Shown here piece by piece: positions 32,373-41,919 of a DNA stretch of 64,000 bases. The position numbers and the translations under genes are program-made. Under the pieces are notes generated by a model, which was given only the letters and a program-made list of their open reading frames with translations, was not told the DNA's origin and made no database searches. Position 1 is the stretch's first letter; every line of letters starts with the position of its first letter. Origin of the DNA: Methylobacter sp. (GTDB taxonomy: Bacteria; Pseudomonadota; Gammaproteobacteria; Methylococcales; Methylomonadaceae); the NCBI GenBank assembly GCA_030699385.1, contig JAUYMY010000012.1, forward strand, positions 16,225 through 80,224, given 5' to 3'.

Positions 32373-34616
32373 ATGAGTGCAGAAACAACTGACGAATTAC
32401 GCCTATCCATTTTAGGTATGCGTTGCGCCGGCTGCGTCAGCGCGGTTGAAGGCGCGTTAGCCGCCGTTGATGGTGTGACCTCGGTCAGCGTCAATTTTGC
32501 CGATCATTCTGCTGTGGTTAAAGGCCATAGCGATCCGGCGCTATTAATACAGGCCATTAAAGAAGCCGGTTTTGATGCCGCCGTGATGGAGGGTTTTGAA
32601 GACCCTGCCGAGCAGGAGCAACAGGAATTGCAGCGTTACCGGAAGCTGATGAAAAAGGCGGCGGTCGCAGGAGCCTTCGGATTGTTGTTGATGGTGGCCG
32701 AACATTTGGCTTGGCTGCCGGAAATCGGCTCGCCCGCTGGATCATGGCTGTGGCCGGAAATCGCCCTGTTCACTTTAGGCATTTTGGTCTACTCAGGTTG
32801 GCATTTTTACAGCGGCGCGTACAAATCGTTGACGCTGGGACAAGCCAACATGGACACCCTGATTGCCTTGGGCACCGGTTCGGCGTGGCTGTATTCCTGC
32901 ATTGTCATCGATTATTACGCCACCCTGCCCTCGCTGGCGAAACACGCTTATTTTGAGGCGGCGGTAATGATTCTGGCCTTTATTAATTTGGGCACCGCGT
33001 TGGAAACGCTGGCGCGCGGCAAGACTTCCAGCGCCATCCGGCAACTGATCGGTTTGCAGCCGCGCACCGCACGCGTGATCCGCAATGGTGAGGAAATCGA
33101 TATTGCCATCGAGCAAGTCGGCTTGGGCGAAACCTTGCGCGTTCGGCCCGGCGAAAAAATCGCGGTCGATGGCATATTGCTGGAAGGCCATTCCACCGTT
33201 GACGAATCAATGCTGACCGGCGAATCGCTGCCGGTGGAAAAAAGGGTCGGCGCAGAAGTCGTTGCCGGCACTATGAACCAAACCGGCAGTTTCTTGTTTA
33301 CCGCAACCCGCATTGGCCGCGATACCGCATTGGCGCAGATCATTAAAAGCGTGCGTCAGGCGCAAAGCAGCAAGCCCGAAATTGCGCGCCTAGCCGACAG
33401 AATATCCGGCGTTTTTGTCCCGGCAGTGGTCGCAGTTTCGGTGTTGACTTTTTTGCTGTGGTACGCATTTGGCCCCGACCCGTCGTTGGGTTACGCCTTT
33501 GTCACCTCGATGACAGTGCTGGTCATCGCCTGCCCTTGCGCGTTGGGCTTGGCAACGCCAATTTCGGTGATGGTCGCCGTAGGCCGCGCCGCCCAATCGG
33601 GCATTCTGATCCGCAAAGGCGAAGCGCTGCAAACGGCGGGCAAACTAACCTGTTTGATACTCGACAAAACCGGCACAGTGACCGAAGGCAAGCCGACGGT
33701 TTCGACGCTTGAAGCCTTTGGCGACAACAGCGAGGAACAGCTGTTGCAATGGGCGGCGAGCATTGAATCAGGCTCGGAACACCCACTTGCGGCGGCCATT
33801 TTGACAGCGGCGGAACAACGGCAAATAAAACTGGAAAAAGTGCAACAATTTGCCGCCGTTGCCGGCCACGGCGTGATGGCGACCATTAACGAGCAGCGCG
33901 TCTTGTTCGGCAATCAGGCGCTGATGGATGAGCAAAGTGTTAATATCGCCGACTTTAACAAGCGACTGGAAGAGTTGTCAGCGCTGGGTCAAACGCCGAT
34001 GTTGCTGGCGGTGGATAATCAAGTGGCCGGTATCATTGCGGTTTCCGACCCGATTAAAAAGGATTCGGCGCAGGCGGTGCAAATGCTGCAAAGTCAGGGC
34101 GTGCGCATCATCATGGTGACTGGCGACAACGCCATCACCGCGCAGGCCATCGCCAAACAGGCGGGCATTTCCGAATTGCGGGCGCAAGTGTTGCCGCAGG
34201 ATAAGGCCGAAGTGGTCAAGGAACTGCAACAAGCCGGTGAAATTGTCGGCATGGTCGGCGACGGCATCAATGACGCCCCTGCCCTGGCGCAGGCCGATGT
34301 CGGTTTTGCCATCGGCACCGGCACCGATGTCGCGATAGAAAGCGCCGATGTGGTGATTTTGCAAGGCTCGCTACTGAAAGTGCCGGAAGCGATTGAATTA
34401 TCCAAAGCCACGGTGATCAACATCAAACAAAACCTGATCGGCGCATTTTTCTATAACACCGTCAGCATCCCGGTTGCCGCCGGTTTGCTGTACCCGTTGT
34501 TCGGCGTGTTGTTAAATCCGATGATTGCCGGTGCGGCGATGGCTTTGTCCTCAGTGACCGTGGTCAGCAACGCCAACCGCCTGCGCTGGATGCGTTTTGG
34601 CGTGATTAAATCGTAA
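32373..34616 (+). CDS. copA: Cu(I)-exporting P1B-type ATPase CopA
   Basis: 747 residues. One N-terminal metal-binding domain ([13 protein letters not shown]), eight expected transmembrane helices, actuator TGES ([11 protein letters not shown]), CPC metal motif in the sixth helix ([10 protein letters not shown], about 386), phosphorylation [11 protein letters not shown] (about 430), HP locus SEHPLAAAI and [12 protein letters not shown] (about 629). The C-terminal helices carry N/Y and M/S motifs of Cu+ pumps ([24 protein letters not shown]). It exports Cu(I) from the cytoplasm to the periplasm. Forms an operon with copZ. Confidence 0.97.
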   Translation: MSAETTDELRLSILGMRCAGCVSAVEGALAAVDGVTSVSVNFADHSAVVKGHSDPALLIQAIKEAGFDAAVMEGFEDPAEQEQQELQRYRKLMKKAAVAGAFGLLLMVAEHLAWLPEIGSPAGSWLWPEIALFTLGILVYSGWHFYSGAYKSLTLGQANMDTLIALGTGSAWLYSCIVIDYYATLPSLAKHAYFEAAVMILAFINLGTALETLARGKTSSAIRQLIGLQPRTARVIRNGEEIDIAIEQVGLGETLRVRPGEKIAVDGILLEGHSTVDESMLTGESLPVEKRVGAEVVAGTMNQTGSFLFTATRIGRDTALAQIIKSVRQAQSSKPEIARLADRISGVFVPAVVAVSVLTFLLWYAFGPDPSLGYAFVTSMTVLVIACPCALGLATPISVMVAVGRAAQSGILIRKGEALQTAGKLTCLILDKTGTVTEGKPTVSTLEAFGDNSEEQLLQWAASIESGSEHPLAAAILTAAEQRQIKLEKVQQFAAVAGHGVMATINEQRVLFGNQALMDEQSVNIADFNKRLEELSALGQTPMLLAVDNQVAGIIAVSDPIKKDSAQAVQMLQSQGVRIIMVTGDNAITAQAIAKQAGISELRAQVLPQDKAEVVKELQQAGEIVGMVGDGINDAPALAQADVGFAIGTGTDVAIESADVVILQGSLLKVPEAIELSKATVINIKQNLIGAFFYNTVSIPVAAGLLYPLFGVLLNPMIAGAAMALSSVTVVSNANRLRWMRFGVIKS

Positions 34617-35084
34617 CTACTCGACCAAAATCGCTTGAGGGGAATAAAAATTTTTCCGGGCAGTATAAATACAGGCTATAACTTTTATTTCGGCGTATTG
34701 CACGTAACTTCTCACTAATGACAGGTAAAAAAATTATCACCACGAAGATTAAGAAAGACGCGAAGTTTCATTCTTCTTGGTCTTCGTGGTGAATAAAATA
34801 TCATTCAGAGCTAGTAAATGCACAGCCAAGGCAAAGTAACGCGCGGATGCTACAGCACACAATCTATACACCGTGAATAATCGACGTTTGAATCTGGTAG
34901 CGCGGAATTGAGCCGCAAATAAAAGCCGGCCTATCCGGTTTTTTTATGGCTGAAATTTGAAAAATAGGCAGGAATTGCCGGTTTAATGTGTAACGAGGTG
35001 TAATGTGATGGAGCGCCCAGAGCGGGGCAAAAACTGTTTTTTAAAACTAATTGTGTTTTTGATCAGATACTTGAAGCGATATGA
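34617..35084. other. Intergenic region copA to tRNA-Ser
   Basis: 468 bp without a gene. 34737-34797 is a CACGAAG-family palindrome (CACCACGAAGATTAAG ... GGTCTTCGTGGTG). 34921-34946 is a short hairpin AAAAGCCGG/CCGGTTTTT followed by T residues, probably a terminator. Elsewhere I see nothing. Confidence 0.6.
34921..34946 (+). terminator. Hairpin with T-run in the copA-tRNA spacer
   Basis: AAAAGCCGG, 5-nt loop, CCGGTTTTTTT. A-T pairs extend the stem so it could act in both directions, ending either copA read-through or the tRNA-Ser transcript. Confidence 0.55.
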
Positions 35085-35176
35085 TGGCGGAGAGTGAGGG
35101 ATTCGAACCCTCGATGGGCGATAAAACCCATACTCCCTTAGCAGGGGAGCGCCTTCAGCCTCTCGGCCAACTCTCC
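35085..35176 (-). tRNA. tRNA-Ser (GCU)
   Basis: 92 nt including CCA. Acceptor GGAGAGT/ACTCTCC, anticodon loop CTGCTAA with GCT, long variable arm (ATGGGTTTTATCGCCCAT) typical of serine tRNA, T-arm GGTTCGAATCC. It lies downstream of csrA as in many gammaproteobacteria. Confidence 0.96.
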
Positions 35177-35235
35177 AAATACATGGTCTATCTATTTAGA
35201 CTACAGTTTTGCGCCTAAATATAATTGCGACTATT

Positions 35236-35436
35236 TTAACTTTCAGAACCTGTTAGTCCAGTCGACTCATTCTGTTCTTTTTTGATCCTTTCATAAATTT
35301 CTTCCCTATGTACAGACACTTCTTTGGGTGCGTTAACACCTATACGAACCTGATTTCCTTTAACTCCAAGAACAGTGACGGTCACTTCGTCACCAATCAT
35401 TAAAGTCTCCCCTACCCGACGAGTCAAGATAAGCAT
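35236..35436 (-). CDS. csrA: Carbon storage regulator CsrA
   Basis: 66 residues. The whole CsrA signature is present: [57 protein letters not shown]. It binds GGA motifs in mRNA leaders as a dimer and controls carbon metabolism, motility and biofilm genes. It fits the several GGDEF/EAL genes in this window, whose mRNAs are common targets in relatives, although no target site is shown. Located upstream of tRNA-Ser, the usual order; alaS is not in the window. Confidence 0.98.
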   Translation of the reverse strand: MLILTRRVGETLMIGDEVTVTVLGVKGNQVRIGVNAPKEVSVHREEIYERIKKEQNESTGLTGSES

Positions 35437-35674
35437 GGCTACTCCCTATATATGTTAAAAACGTGCCGTTTTTAAGCAGCACCCAACCAAGACGGCAAAT
35501 TATAGCAGGTTTATTTTATAAATAAAGCCCAAGATTCTATTTCCAAAAATTCAGATTATGAAAACAACACATGAGCAAAGCACATCGTGATGGTTTCGGG
35601 GGCACCTGTTCCGCACAAACCGTTAATGTAACGGACTGGCAGCCCGCCGCTTCCCGCCTTGATGCCATAAATAT

Positions 35675-36727
35675 CTACACAACTCTGCCTAAAAATTGCG
35701 AGACTGTCCAGCTTAACGCTTCATTCGCTTTGAGTGGTGTAATGGTTAAGTCATTTTCTCCGTAACTAGCCGGCACTGTCCAGGTTGATTTTTCCAAAGT
35801 GATCGTGCCTGAATTTCGTGGTAAGCGGTAAAAATCAGCACCGTAAAAACTGGCAAAGGCTTCCAGTTTATCCAATGCCCCTGCCCGCTCAAAGGCTTCT
35901 GCATACAGCTCCAAGGCGGCATGGGCGCTGTAGCAACCGGCGCAACCGCAGGCGTTTTCCTTTAATGAACTCAGATGCGGCGCACTGTCGGTACCTAAAA
36001 AGAATTTCGGATTACCGCTGATGGCAGCCTTTATTAAGCTCAATCGGTGCGACTCGCGCTTGATAATCGGCAGGCAGTAATAATGCGGCTTGATGCCGCC
36101 TGCCAAAAGTGCATTGCGGTTAAACAGCAAATGCTGCGGGGTGATGGTGGCGGCAATATGTGCGCTGGAATCTTGCACAAACTGCACCGCTTCGGTGGTG
36201 GTGACGTGTTCGACCACGATGCGTAGGCCAGGGAAATTTTTGGCTATGTCAATCAAATAGGTGTCGATGAACACCCGCTCGCGGTCGAAAATATCGCAGG
36301 CATCATCGGTGACTTCGCCGTGAATCAGCAACGGAATATCATGTTTTTCCATCGCCGCGAATAACGGATAAACCGCCTTGATGTCGGCAACGCCTGAATC
36401 GGAATTGGTGGTGGCGCCAGCCGGATACAGCTTAAAGGCATGGACATGTTCGGATGCGGCGGCTTTTTCGATTTCATCGACTGTCGTCGAGCCGGTCAGA
36501 TACAGCGTCATCAGCGGCGTAAAATCAACACCGGCAGGAACCGCTTGCAGGATTTCTTCCCGATAAACCAGAGCCTGAGCCACTGTAGTTACCGGCGGTT
36601 TCAGGTTGGGCATGATGATGGCGCGGGCAAATTGCCGGGCGGTATGCGGCAACACGGTTTTTAAAACTGCGCCGTTTCTGACATGTAAATGCAAGTCATC
36701 GGGTCGGGTAATGGTTAATGTTTTCAT
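35675..36727 (-). CDS. pyrC: Dihydroorotase (class II, PyrC)
   Basis: 350 residues. Zinc ligands and catalytic motifs of class II dihydroorotases: PDDLHLHVRNG (metal HxH), MPNLKPPVTT, FKLYPAGATTNSD (the lysine that bridges the zincs), HGEVTDD, VVEHVTT, TITPQHLLFNR and LGTDSAPH (catalytic Asp). It cyclises carbamoyl aspartate to dihydroorotate in pyrimidine synthesis. Length matches E. coli PyrC (348). Monocistronic, divergent from fmdB. Confidence 0.97.
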   Translation of the reverse strand: MKTLTITRPDDLHLHVRNGAVLKTVLPHTARQFARAIIMPNLKPPVTTVAQALVYREEILQAVPAGVDFTPLMTLYLTGSTTVDEIEKAAASEHVHAFKLYPAGATTNSDSGVADIKAVYPLFAAMEKHDIPLLIHGEVTDDACDIFDRERVFIDTYLIDIAKNFPGLRIVVEHVTTTEAVQFVQDSSAHIAATITPQHLLFNRNALLAGGIKPHYYCLPIIKRESHRLSLIKAAISGNPKFFLGTDSAPHLSSLKENACGCAGCYSAHAALELYAEAFERAGALDKLEAFASFYGADFYRLPRNSGTITLEKSTWTVPASYGENDLTITPLKANEALSWTVSQFLGRVV

Positions 36728-36835
36728 TATTGAAGTTAAATTCTGTAAAATAGCCGGTTATTTTATAGTAAGTGCCTTGAAAAATTAAACGCCGCACTTA
36801 TCGTAGCTATTATTTTTTTATTACCGGAGCGATAA

Positions 36836-37093
36836 ATGCCTATCTATGAATACCAATGCCAATCATGCGGCCATGAGCATGAAGCGTTACAAAAACTGAG
36901 TGCCGAGCCTTTAGTGACCTGCCCTGCCTGCAGCAAGCCGGAGTTAATGAAAAAGATTTCTGCGGCGGGATTTCGGTTAAAAGGCAGCGGCTGGTACGAA
37001 ACTGATTTCAAAAGCGGCGCCAAGAAAAATGTCGCCGGCGAAGCAAGTTGCTCGCCCTCTTCCGACAGCTGTCCTGCGGGCGGCTGTAAATAA
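36836..37093 (+). CDS. FmdB-family zinc ribbon protein
   Basis: 85 residues. The typical start MPIYEYQCQSCGHEHEALQK and second pair CPACSKPELMKKISAAGFRL form a zinc ribbon; the tail ends in a Cys-rich segment (SCSPSSDSCPAGGCK). Many proteobacteria place this gene just before aspS. It may act as a small regulator (FmdB of methylamidase operons), but its general function is unknown. Confidence 0.92.
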   Translation: MPIYEYQCQSCGHEHEALQKLSAEPLVTCPACSKPELMKKISAAGFRLKGSGWYETDFKSGAKKNVAGEASCSPSSDSCPAGGCK

Positions 37094-37124
37094 AAAGCAG
37101 GCGAAAGGCGAAAACACGCTGCAC

Positions 37125-37180
37125 CCTTTCACCTTAAACCTTTCACCTTAAACCTTTCACCTTGAACCTTTCACCTTGAA
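37125..37180. repeat. Four 14-bp tandem repeats upstream of aspS
   Basis: Two copies of CCTTTCACCTTAAA followed by two of CCTTTCACCTTGAA, without gaps. An inverted AGGCGAAAGGCG lies just before. The 5' leader of aspS runs through or after this array; copy number may vary between strains. Confidence 0.9.
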
Positions 37181-37207
37181 CCTCAATATAATCAACAGGG
37201 AACATTT

Positions 37208-38992
37208 ATGCGTACTCACAAGTGCGGAGAATTAAACACACAACAGCTGGATCAAACCGTTTCAATTTGCGGCTGGGTACATAGACGTCGCGACCACGGC
37301 GGCGTTATTTTTATCGATTTACGAGATCGCGCAGGTCTCGTGCAAGTCGTGGTCGATCCCGACGTGGCTGATGTCTTTGCCACCGCTGAAAGCGTGCGCA
37401 GTGAATATGTATTGCAAATTACCGGGCTGGTTCGTCACCGTCCCGAAGGCACGGTTAATGCGAATATGCATTCCGGTGCCATTGAAATACTGGCTAAAAA
37501 CATCGTCGTGCTGAATGAGTCGGAAACCCCGCCGTTCCCAGTCGAAAGCGACATCGAAGTCAACGAAGAGCTGCGTTTGCGCTACCGTTATATCGACTTG
37601 CGTCGTACCGTGATGCAGGAAAAAATGAAAGTGCGCCGCGATGTGACGCGGGTTTTACGCAACTTTCTCGATGATAATGAATTCTTCGAGATTGAAACGC
37701 CTTACTTAACCAAAGCCACGCCCGAAGGTGCGCGCGACTACATCGTGCCGAGCCGTACCCACGAAAATTCGTTTTTCGCGCTGCCGCAATCGCCGCAATT
37801 GTACAAGCAAATGTTGATGGTGGCGGGCATGGATCGCTATTATCAAGTGGTGCGCTGTTTCCGCGATGAAGATTTGCGCGCCGACCGTCAGCCCGAATTC
37901 ACCCAGCTGGATATTGAAACCTCGTTTATGGATGAAAACGAGATCATGCACATCATGGAGGAAATGATTCGCCAGTTATTCATTAAAGTGATCGGCGTCA
38001 ACCTGGGCGACAAATTTCCGCGCATCAGCCATCAGGAAGCGGTGTCGCGCTACGGCGTCGACCGTCCCGATTTGCGTATTCCGCTGGAATTGGTCGATAT
38101 TGCCGAGGACATGAAAGACGTTGATTTCAAGGTGTTCTCGGCTCCGGCCAATGACCCGAAAGGCCGCGTGGTCGCGATGCGCGTCCCTGGCGCGGGCGAA
38201 TTAAGCCGCAAAGACATTGATGCCTTGACCAAATATGTCAGCATTTACGGCGCACGCGGTCTGGCTTACATCAAAGTCAACGACCTAGCCGCCGGTGTCG
38301 ACGGCTTGCAATCGCCTATCGTCAAATTCGCCCCTGCCGAAGTCTGGGACAGCGTGTTGGCAAAAACCGGTGCGCAAAACGGCGATTTGATTTTCTTCGG
38401 TGCCGATAAAGCCAGCATCGTCAATGAAGCCATGGGCGCATTGCGGGTTAAGTTGGGGCACGATTTAAACCTGCTTGAAGGCGACTGGAAACCGGTTTGG
38501 GTGATTGACTTCCCGATGTTCGATTGGGACGAAAAAAGCAACCGCTTCAATGCCATCCATCACCCGTTCACCGCGCCCAGCTGCTCGGTTGAAGAACTGG
38601 TCGCCAATCCGGGCGCGGCTTTGTCACGCGCTTACGACTTGGTGTTGAACGGCACCGAAGTCGGTGGCGGCTCCATCCGTATTAACCGCACGGCGATGCA
38701 GCAAACCGTATTTGAAATTTTAGGCATCGGCGAAGACGAAGCCCGCGAAAAATTCGGCTTCCTGTTGGATGCCTTGAAATACGGCGCGCCTCCGCACGGC
38801 GGTTTAGCGTTTGGCCTGGATCGTTTGGTCATGCTGATGACCGGTTCAACCTCTATCCGCGACGTGATCGCCTTCCCCAAAACGCAATCGGCGGCGTGTC
38901 CGTTGGTCAGTGCACCGGCGGTGGTTACCGATGAGCAGTTGAAAGAACTGGGTATTCGTTTGATTAAACCTGCGGGAAAAGAAAAAAATTAA
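37208..38992 (+). CDS. aspS: Aspartyl-tRNA synthetase
   Basis: 594 residues. N-terminal OB anticodon-binding domain ([20 protein letters not shown]), class II motif 2 ([20 protein letters not shown]), GAD insertion domain of bacterial type, and motif 3 ([15 protein letters not shown]). Bacterial-type length (E. coli 590). It charges tRNA-Asp; whether it is discriminating or also charges tRNA-Asn cannot be judged, since asnS or gatCAB are not visible in the window. It lies downstream of fmdB. Confidence 0.98.
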   Translation: MRTHKCGELNTQQLDQTVSICGWVHRRRDHGGVIFIDLRDRAGLVQVVVDPDVADVFATAESVRSEYVLQITGLVRHRPEGTVNANMHSGAIEILAKNIVVLNESETPPFPVESDIEVNEELRLRYRYIDLRRTVMQEKMKVRRDVTRVLRNFLDDNEFFEIETPYLTKATPEGARDYIVPSRTHENSFFALPQSPQLYKQMLMVAGMDRYYQVVRCFRDEDLRADRQPEFTQLDIETSFMDENEIMHIMEEMIRQLFIKVIGVNLGDKFPRISHQEAVSRYGVDRPDLRIPLELVDIAEDMKDVDFKVFSAPANDPKGRVVAMRVPGAGELSRKDIDALTKYVSIYGARGLAYIKVNDLAAGVDGLQSPIVKFAPAEVWDSVLAKTGAQNGDLIFFGADKASIVNEAMGALRVKLGHDLNLLEGDWKPVWVIDFPMFDWDEKSNRFNAIHHPFTAPSCSVEELVANPGAALSRAYDLVLNGTEVGGGSIRINRTAMQQTVFEILGIGEDEAREKFGFLLDALKYGAPPHGGLAFGLDRLVMLMTGSTSIRDVIAFPKTQSAACPLVSAPAVVTDEQLKELGIRLIKPAGKEKN

Positions 38993-38997
38993 ACAAC

Positions 38998-39031
38998 GTA
39001 GGTCGGATTACGCTACGCTAATCCGACCTAC
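38998..39031 (+). terminator. Hairpin GTAGGTCGGATTA after aspS
   Basis: GTAGGTCGGATTA, CGCTACGC loop, and exact complement. Such repeats are dispersed in many proteobacterial genomes; here it follows the aspS stop by 5 nt and can serve as terminator. Confidence 0.7.
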
Positions 39032-39074
39032 GATTTACTTCGGACTGTTATAACTTCTGAGGGAGTTAAGGTAT

Positions 39075-39536
39075 TTGTCTCTGATGGAATATTTTTCGTG
39101 TGCAACCTTATCTGATATAGGAAGCTGGTGTTCTATAATTGGCTTGGTTATGACGATTTTCACGTTTATGTTGGTTTTTAGCATAAAGAAGAAGTTTCTA
39201 TTTAAATCTAGAGTTGAAGAGCATCAGCAGTCTCTTCGTGAAATCGCCTCACAAATATCAGGGCTTTTACAGTCATACTCTAAAAATATGGATGATATAG
39301 ATGATGCTATTGCTATAGCGGATGTAAAGCTTCGAAATATTAAAAATGGAGCTAATGGTGATTTGTTGTCAGATGTAAAAACTGCAAGATCAAAAATAAA
39401 AGCATATAGAGTAAGCGGATGGATTAAAAAGGCCGGAAATAAAAATGAAAAATCTGCTAGGGAAATAAACACAGCTATTAACGTCGTAGTTGAAGAGATG
39501 AATAACGTTAAAAAACAGTTATTGATAGGGGCTTAA
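39075..39536 (+). CDS. Membrane-anchored helical protein of unknown function
   Basis: 153 residues if the TTG at 39075 is used; ATG at 39084 would shorten it by 3. AAGG lies just before the TTG. One transmembrane helix (about 18-37, IIGLVMTIFTFMLVF) and a long charged coiled-coil-like region (FKSRVEEHQQSLREIASQIS, NMDDIDDAIAIADVKLRN). The cytoplasmic part is mostly helix. The DNA is much more AT-rich than in the surrounding genes. It ends 1 nt before the next start, so they form a pair. No family recognised. Confidence 0.75.
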   Translation: MSLMEYFSCATLSDIGSWCSIIGLVMTIFTFMLVFSIKKKFLFKSRVEEHQQSLREIASQISGLLQSYSKNMDDIDDAIAIADVKLRNIKNGANGDLLSDVKTARSKIKAYRVSGWIKKAGNKNEKSAREINTAINVVVEEMNNVKKQLLIGA

Positions 39537-39537
39537 A

Positions 39538-39906
39538 ATGACTAAAGAAACGATTGAAGTAGTTGATAAGCTGATAGAGCTTACTCAGCATAATGAACTT
39601 TCTTGGGAAAGTTCTGAGCCACCTTATAATCTAACTGGCCCTGATGTGAGAATCGATCTTGTATATACTACTTTCTATTTGAATAGATATATCAGAATTT
39701 ACCAGAAAAACTACAAATACTACATTGATGAGGGTCAATATAGTTGGGATAGCAGAATAGTTTTTGAATTTATTGACGAGTCAGGAAATTCTCTTTGGCA
39801 ATTTCCTCAAACAAACAATGCCTGGGATCTTTTAAAGGCGATTCAATATCAAAACTCCAAGGTTAGTGATTTTTATAAAGAAATTTTTAGTAAATCAGCC
39901 ATATAG
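39538..39906 (+). CDS. Unknown AT-rich partner gene
   Basis: 122 residues. Charged and aromatic, without a signal or membrane helix: NELSWESSEPPYNLTGPDVR, FYLNRYIRIYQKNYKYYIDE, YSWDSRIVFEFIDESGNSLW. It looks like a small globular alpha/beta protein. It follows the membrane protein gene by 1 nt, so they are probably made together. AT-rich composition, unlike aspS and nadA, suggests acquisition. Function unknown; a defence or toxin role would be guesswork. Confidence 0.7.
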   Translation: MTKETIEVVDKLIELTQHNELSWESSEPPYNLTGPDVRIDLVYTTFYLNRYIRIYQKNYKYYIDEGQYSWDSRIVFEFIDESGNSLWQFPQTNNAWDLLKAIQYQNSKVSDFYKEIFSKSAI

Positions 39907-39989
39907 TAAGTTCTTTCATTGTGCATCTTAGCTTGATGGTGAGGCATAAGTTAGTCCTGTCTATAAAATCAGGTGTTGATTGTAGATAT

Positions 39990-40192
39990 AGCCTCATAAT
40001 TTAAACAATTCCAACATCCCCGAGAAAAGCAAATATTGGCTAAATGTCAGGTATGCGATTCAAGAAGACGGCAGAATAGGTCTCTGGGCGGCAATTGAAG
40101 AAGCAAACGGTAAATATCATCTACGTGTCATTTTGCTTGCAGACGAAGAAACTGTTCACAACGCATTTTTTGATAGGTCATTTACGCCATGA
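39990..40192 (+). pseudogene. 5'-truncated gene before DUF2283
   Basis: An open frame ends NIPEKSKYWLNVRYAIQEDG, IGLWAAIEEANGKYHLRVI, LADEETVHNAFFDRSFTP, which looks like the C-terminus of a small protein, but no start codon precedes it and a TAG blocks the frame upstream. Its stop overlaps the DUF2283 ATG as ATGA, the normal coupling of a two-gene module. The 5' half is missing. Confidence 0.6.
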
Positions 40193-40383
40193 AAATAAAA
40201 TATTTTCAAAACACCGACACCTTGTACATCGAATTTCGTCAAACAGAAATTGTTAAAACAAAAGACTACGATGAAAATACTCTGCTTGATATTGATTGCG
40301 AGGGTAATGTTTGCGCAATCACTATCGAACACGCAAGAGAGCGCGCTGATATTCCAGTATTTTCTTACGAACAAATCGCTTGA
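40189..40383 (+). CDS. DUF2283 family protein
   Basis: 64 residues: MKIKYFQNTDTLYIEFRQTE, IVKTKDYDENTLLDIDCEGN, VCAITIEHARERADI. This matches the DUF2283 pattern (D-x-L-Y-I, D-x-x-G-x-V-x-x-I-E-I). Such genes are often next to a DUF4258 or similar small gene in a two-gene mobile module of unknown function. The partner here is broken, so the module is probably inactive. Confidence 0.85.
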   Translation: MKIKYFQNTDTLYIEFRQTEIVKTKDYDENTLLDIDCEGNVCAITIEHARERADIPVFSYEQIA

Positions 40384-40466
40384 GGTTCTCTATATGACTA
40401 TCACTGTAGAAATTAACCATTAATAATCATGCGGTTATAAAAACTACCGAACCGAGAATTAATACA

Positions 40467-41558
40467 ATGTCCCATACCCCCATTCAAGATTACGCCTTAC
40501 TCAGCGATGAGGAATGCGATACCCGGATTATCGCCGCCAAAGCCAAATTAGGCAGCCGTTGCGTGGTGCTCGGCCATCATTATCAGCGCGATGAAGTGTT
40601 CAAACATGCTGATTTTTCCGGCGATTCGTTAAAACTGTCCCGCGATGCGGCACAATCGGACGCCGAATACATCGTGTTCTGCGGCGTACATTTTATGGCC
40701 GAAGTCGCCGATATATTGTCCCGTCCCGAGCAGATTGCGATCTTGCCGGATATGGCGGCAGGCTGCTCAATGGCCGATATGGCTAACCTGATCAAAGTGC
40801 AGAAATGCTGGGATGAACTGGCGCAAGTGATTGATGTGGAGGCGGAAGTCACGCCGGTGACTTACATCAACTCGGCCGCCGACCTTAAAGGCTTTTGCGG
40901 CCAACATGGCGGCATCGTTTGCACCTCGTCCAATGCGCAAAAGATATTGGAATGGAGTTTTGCCAAAAAACAGAAAGTGCTGTTTTTCCCCGACCAGCAT
41001 TTAGGCCGCAATACCGGTTACCGCATGGGCATTCCGCTGGAACAGATGGTTACCTGGGATTTCACCAAACCAATGGGCGGCTTGACCGAGCAGCAAATCC
41101 GCAACGCCAAAATCATCCTGTGGAACGGTTTTTGCTCGGTGCATCAGGTGTTCAAGCCGGAGCATATCGACGCATTTTTGCAACGGTTCCCGGAAACCCA
41201 TGTTATTTCGCACCCGGAAGCGCCGTTCGAGGTTTGCCAAAAATCCGAATACATCGGTTCCACCGAGTATATTTTAACCACCGTGCGCGCCGCCGAACCG
41301 AACACGCGCTGGCTGGTGGCGACAGAACTGAATCTGGTCAACCGCCTGCACGAAGAATGCAAGGCACAAGGCAAAAATGTGCATTTTATGTCGCCAACCT
41401 TGTGCATGTGTTCGACCATGTTCAGGACTGACCCGCAACATTTGGCCTGGGTGCTGGAAAATCTGGCAGCAGGCCATGTGGTCAACCGGATTTCGGTGCC
41501 TGCAGAGATAGCGAGCTACGCCAAAAAGGCCTTGGACAACATGCTGGGAGTGATGTGA
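40467..41558 (+). CDS. nadA: Quinolinate synthase NadA
   Basis: 363 residues. Conserved motifs: VVLGHHYQRDEVFKHADFSG, CGVHFMAEVADIL, DMAAGCSMAD, CTSSNAQKILEWSF, FFPDQHLGRNTGYRMGI, SHPEAPFEVCQ and FMSPTLCMCSTMFRTDPQHL. Three cysteines (CGV, CQ, CMC region) hold the [4Fe-4S] cluster. It condenses iminoaspartate with dihydroxyacetone phosphate to quinolinate for NAD; the partner nadB is 14 kb away. Length matches the longer NadA group. Stop overlaps the next ATG (TGATG). Confidence 0.98.
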   Translation: MSHTPIQDYALLSDEECDTRIIAAKAKLGSRCVVLGHHYQRDEVFKHADFSGDSLKLSRDAAQSDAEYIVFCGVHFMAEVADILSRPEQIAILPDMAAGCSMADMANLIKVQKCWDELAQVIDVEAEVTPVTYINSAADLKGFCGQHGGIVCTSSNAQKILEWSFAKKQKVLFFPDQHLGRNTGYRMGIPLEQMVTWDFTKPMGGLTEQQIRNAKIILWNGFCSVHQVFKPEHIDAFLQRFPETHVISHPEAPFEVCQKSEYIGSTEYILTTVRAAEPNTRWLVATELNLVNRLHEECKAQGKNVHFMSPTLCMCSTMFRTDPQHLAWVLENLAAGHVVNRISVPAEIASYAKKALDNMLGVM

Positions 41559-41905
41559 TGTCAGTCGATTTAACGCGTTTAAAATATTTTTCCATGACCT
41601 ATGTGTTTTTTGAAGACGAAGAAGACATTGCCTGCGAATACGAGCAAACAGAGCAAGATCCGCTTGTTGCCGCCGATGGCCTGAGCATCGGTTTTAGCTT
41701 AAAAAATATCGATCAAGCTGAAGATAACGCCTGTTATTCAATGGTGCTGTTAAAAAACAGCGACGATGAGTTTTTTATCAAATCCGATTATTTTGACGAT
41801 GTCGACGCGCCCTACCCGCTCGACGTTGAAACTTCCGATGATGACGTAAAATTCACCCTGCAAGGCGAAGATGAAGTGATGTATTTGTACGGTTTTTTTG
41901 AATGA
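41558..41905 (+). CDS. Small acidic protein coupled to nadA, unknown
   Basis: 115 residues from the ATG at 41558 (MSVDLTRLKYFSMTYVFF). Very acidic (FEDEEDIACEYEQTEQDPL, DDEFFIKSDYFDDVDAPYPL). No membrane segment. Its start overlaps the nadA stop, so it is co-translated with NadA, but I recognise no family and no link to NAD synthesis is shown. Confidence 0.7.
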   Translation: MSVDLTRLKYFSMTYVFFEDEEDIACEYEQTEQDPLVAADGLSIGFSLKNIDQAEDNACYSMVLLKNSDDEFFIKSDYFDDVDAPYPLDVETSDDDVKFTLQGEDEVMYLYGFFE

Positions 41906-41919
41906 ATTAAACCGCGTGC

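Noticed and set aside
35571..35765. 64-codon ORF overlapping pyrC 3' end on the plus strand
   Set aside because: It runs antisense through conserved pyrC codons and has no ribosome site.
37098..37190. Tandem repeats as a possible CRISPR array
   Set aside because: Units are 14 bp and directly adjacent with no spacers. No cas genes are in the window.
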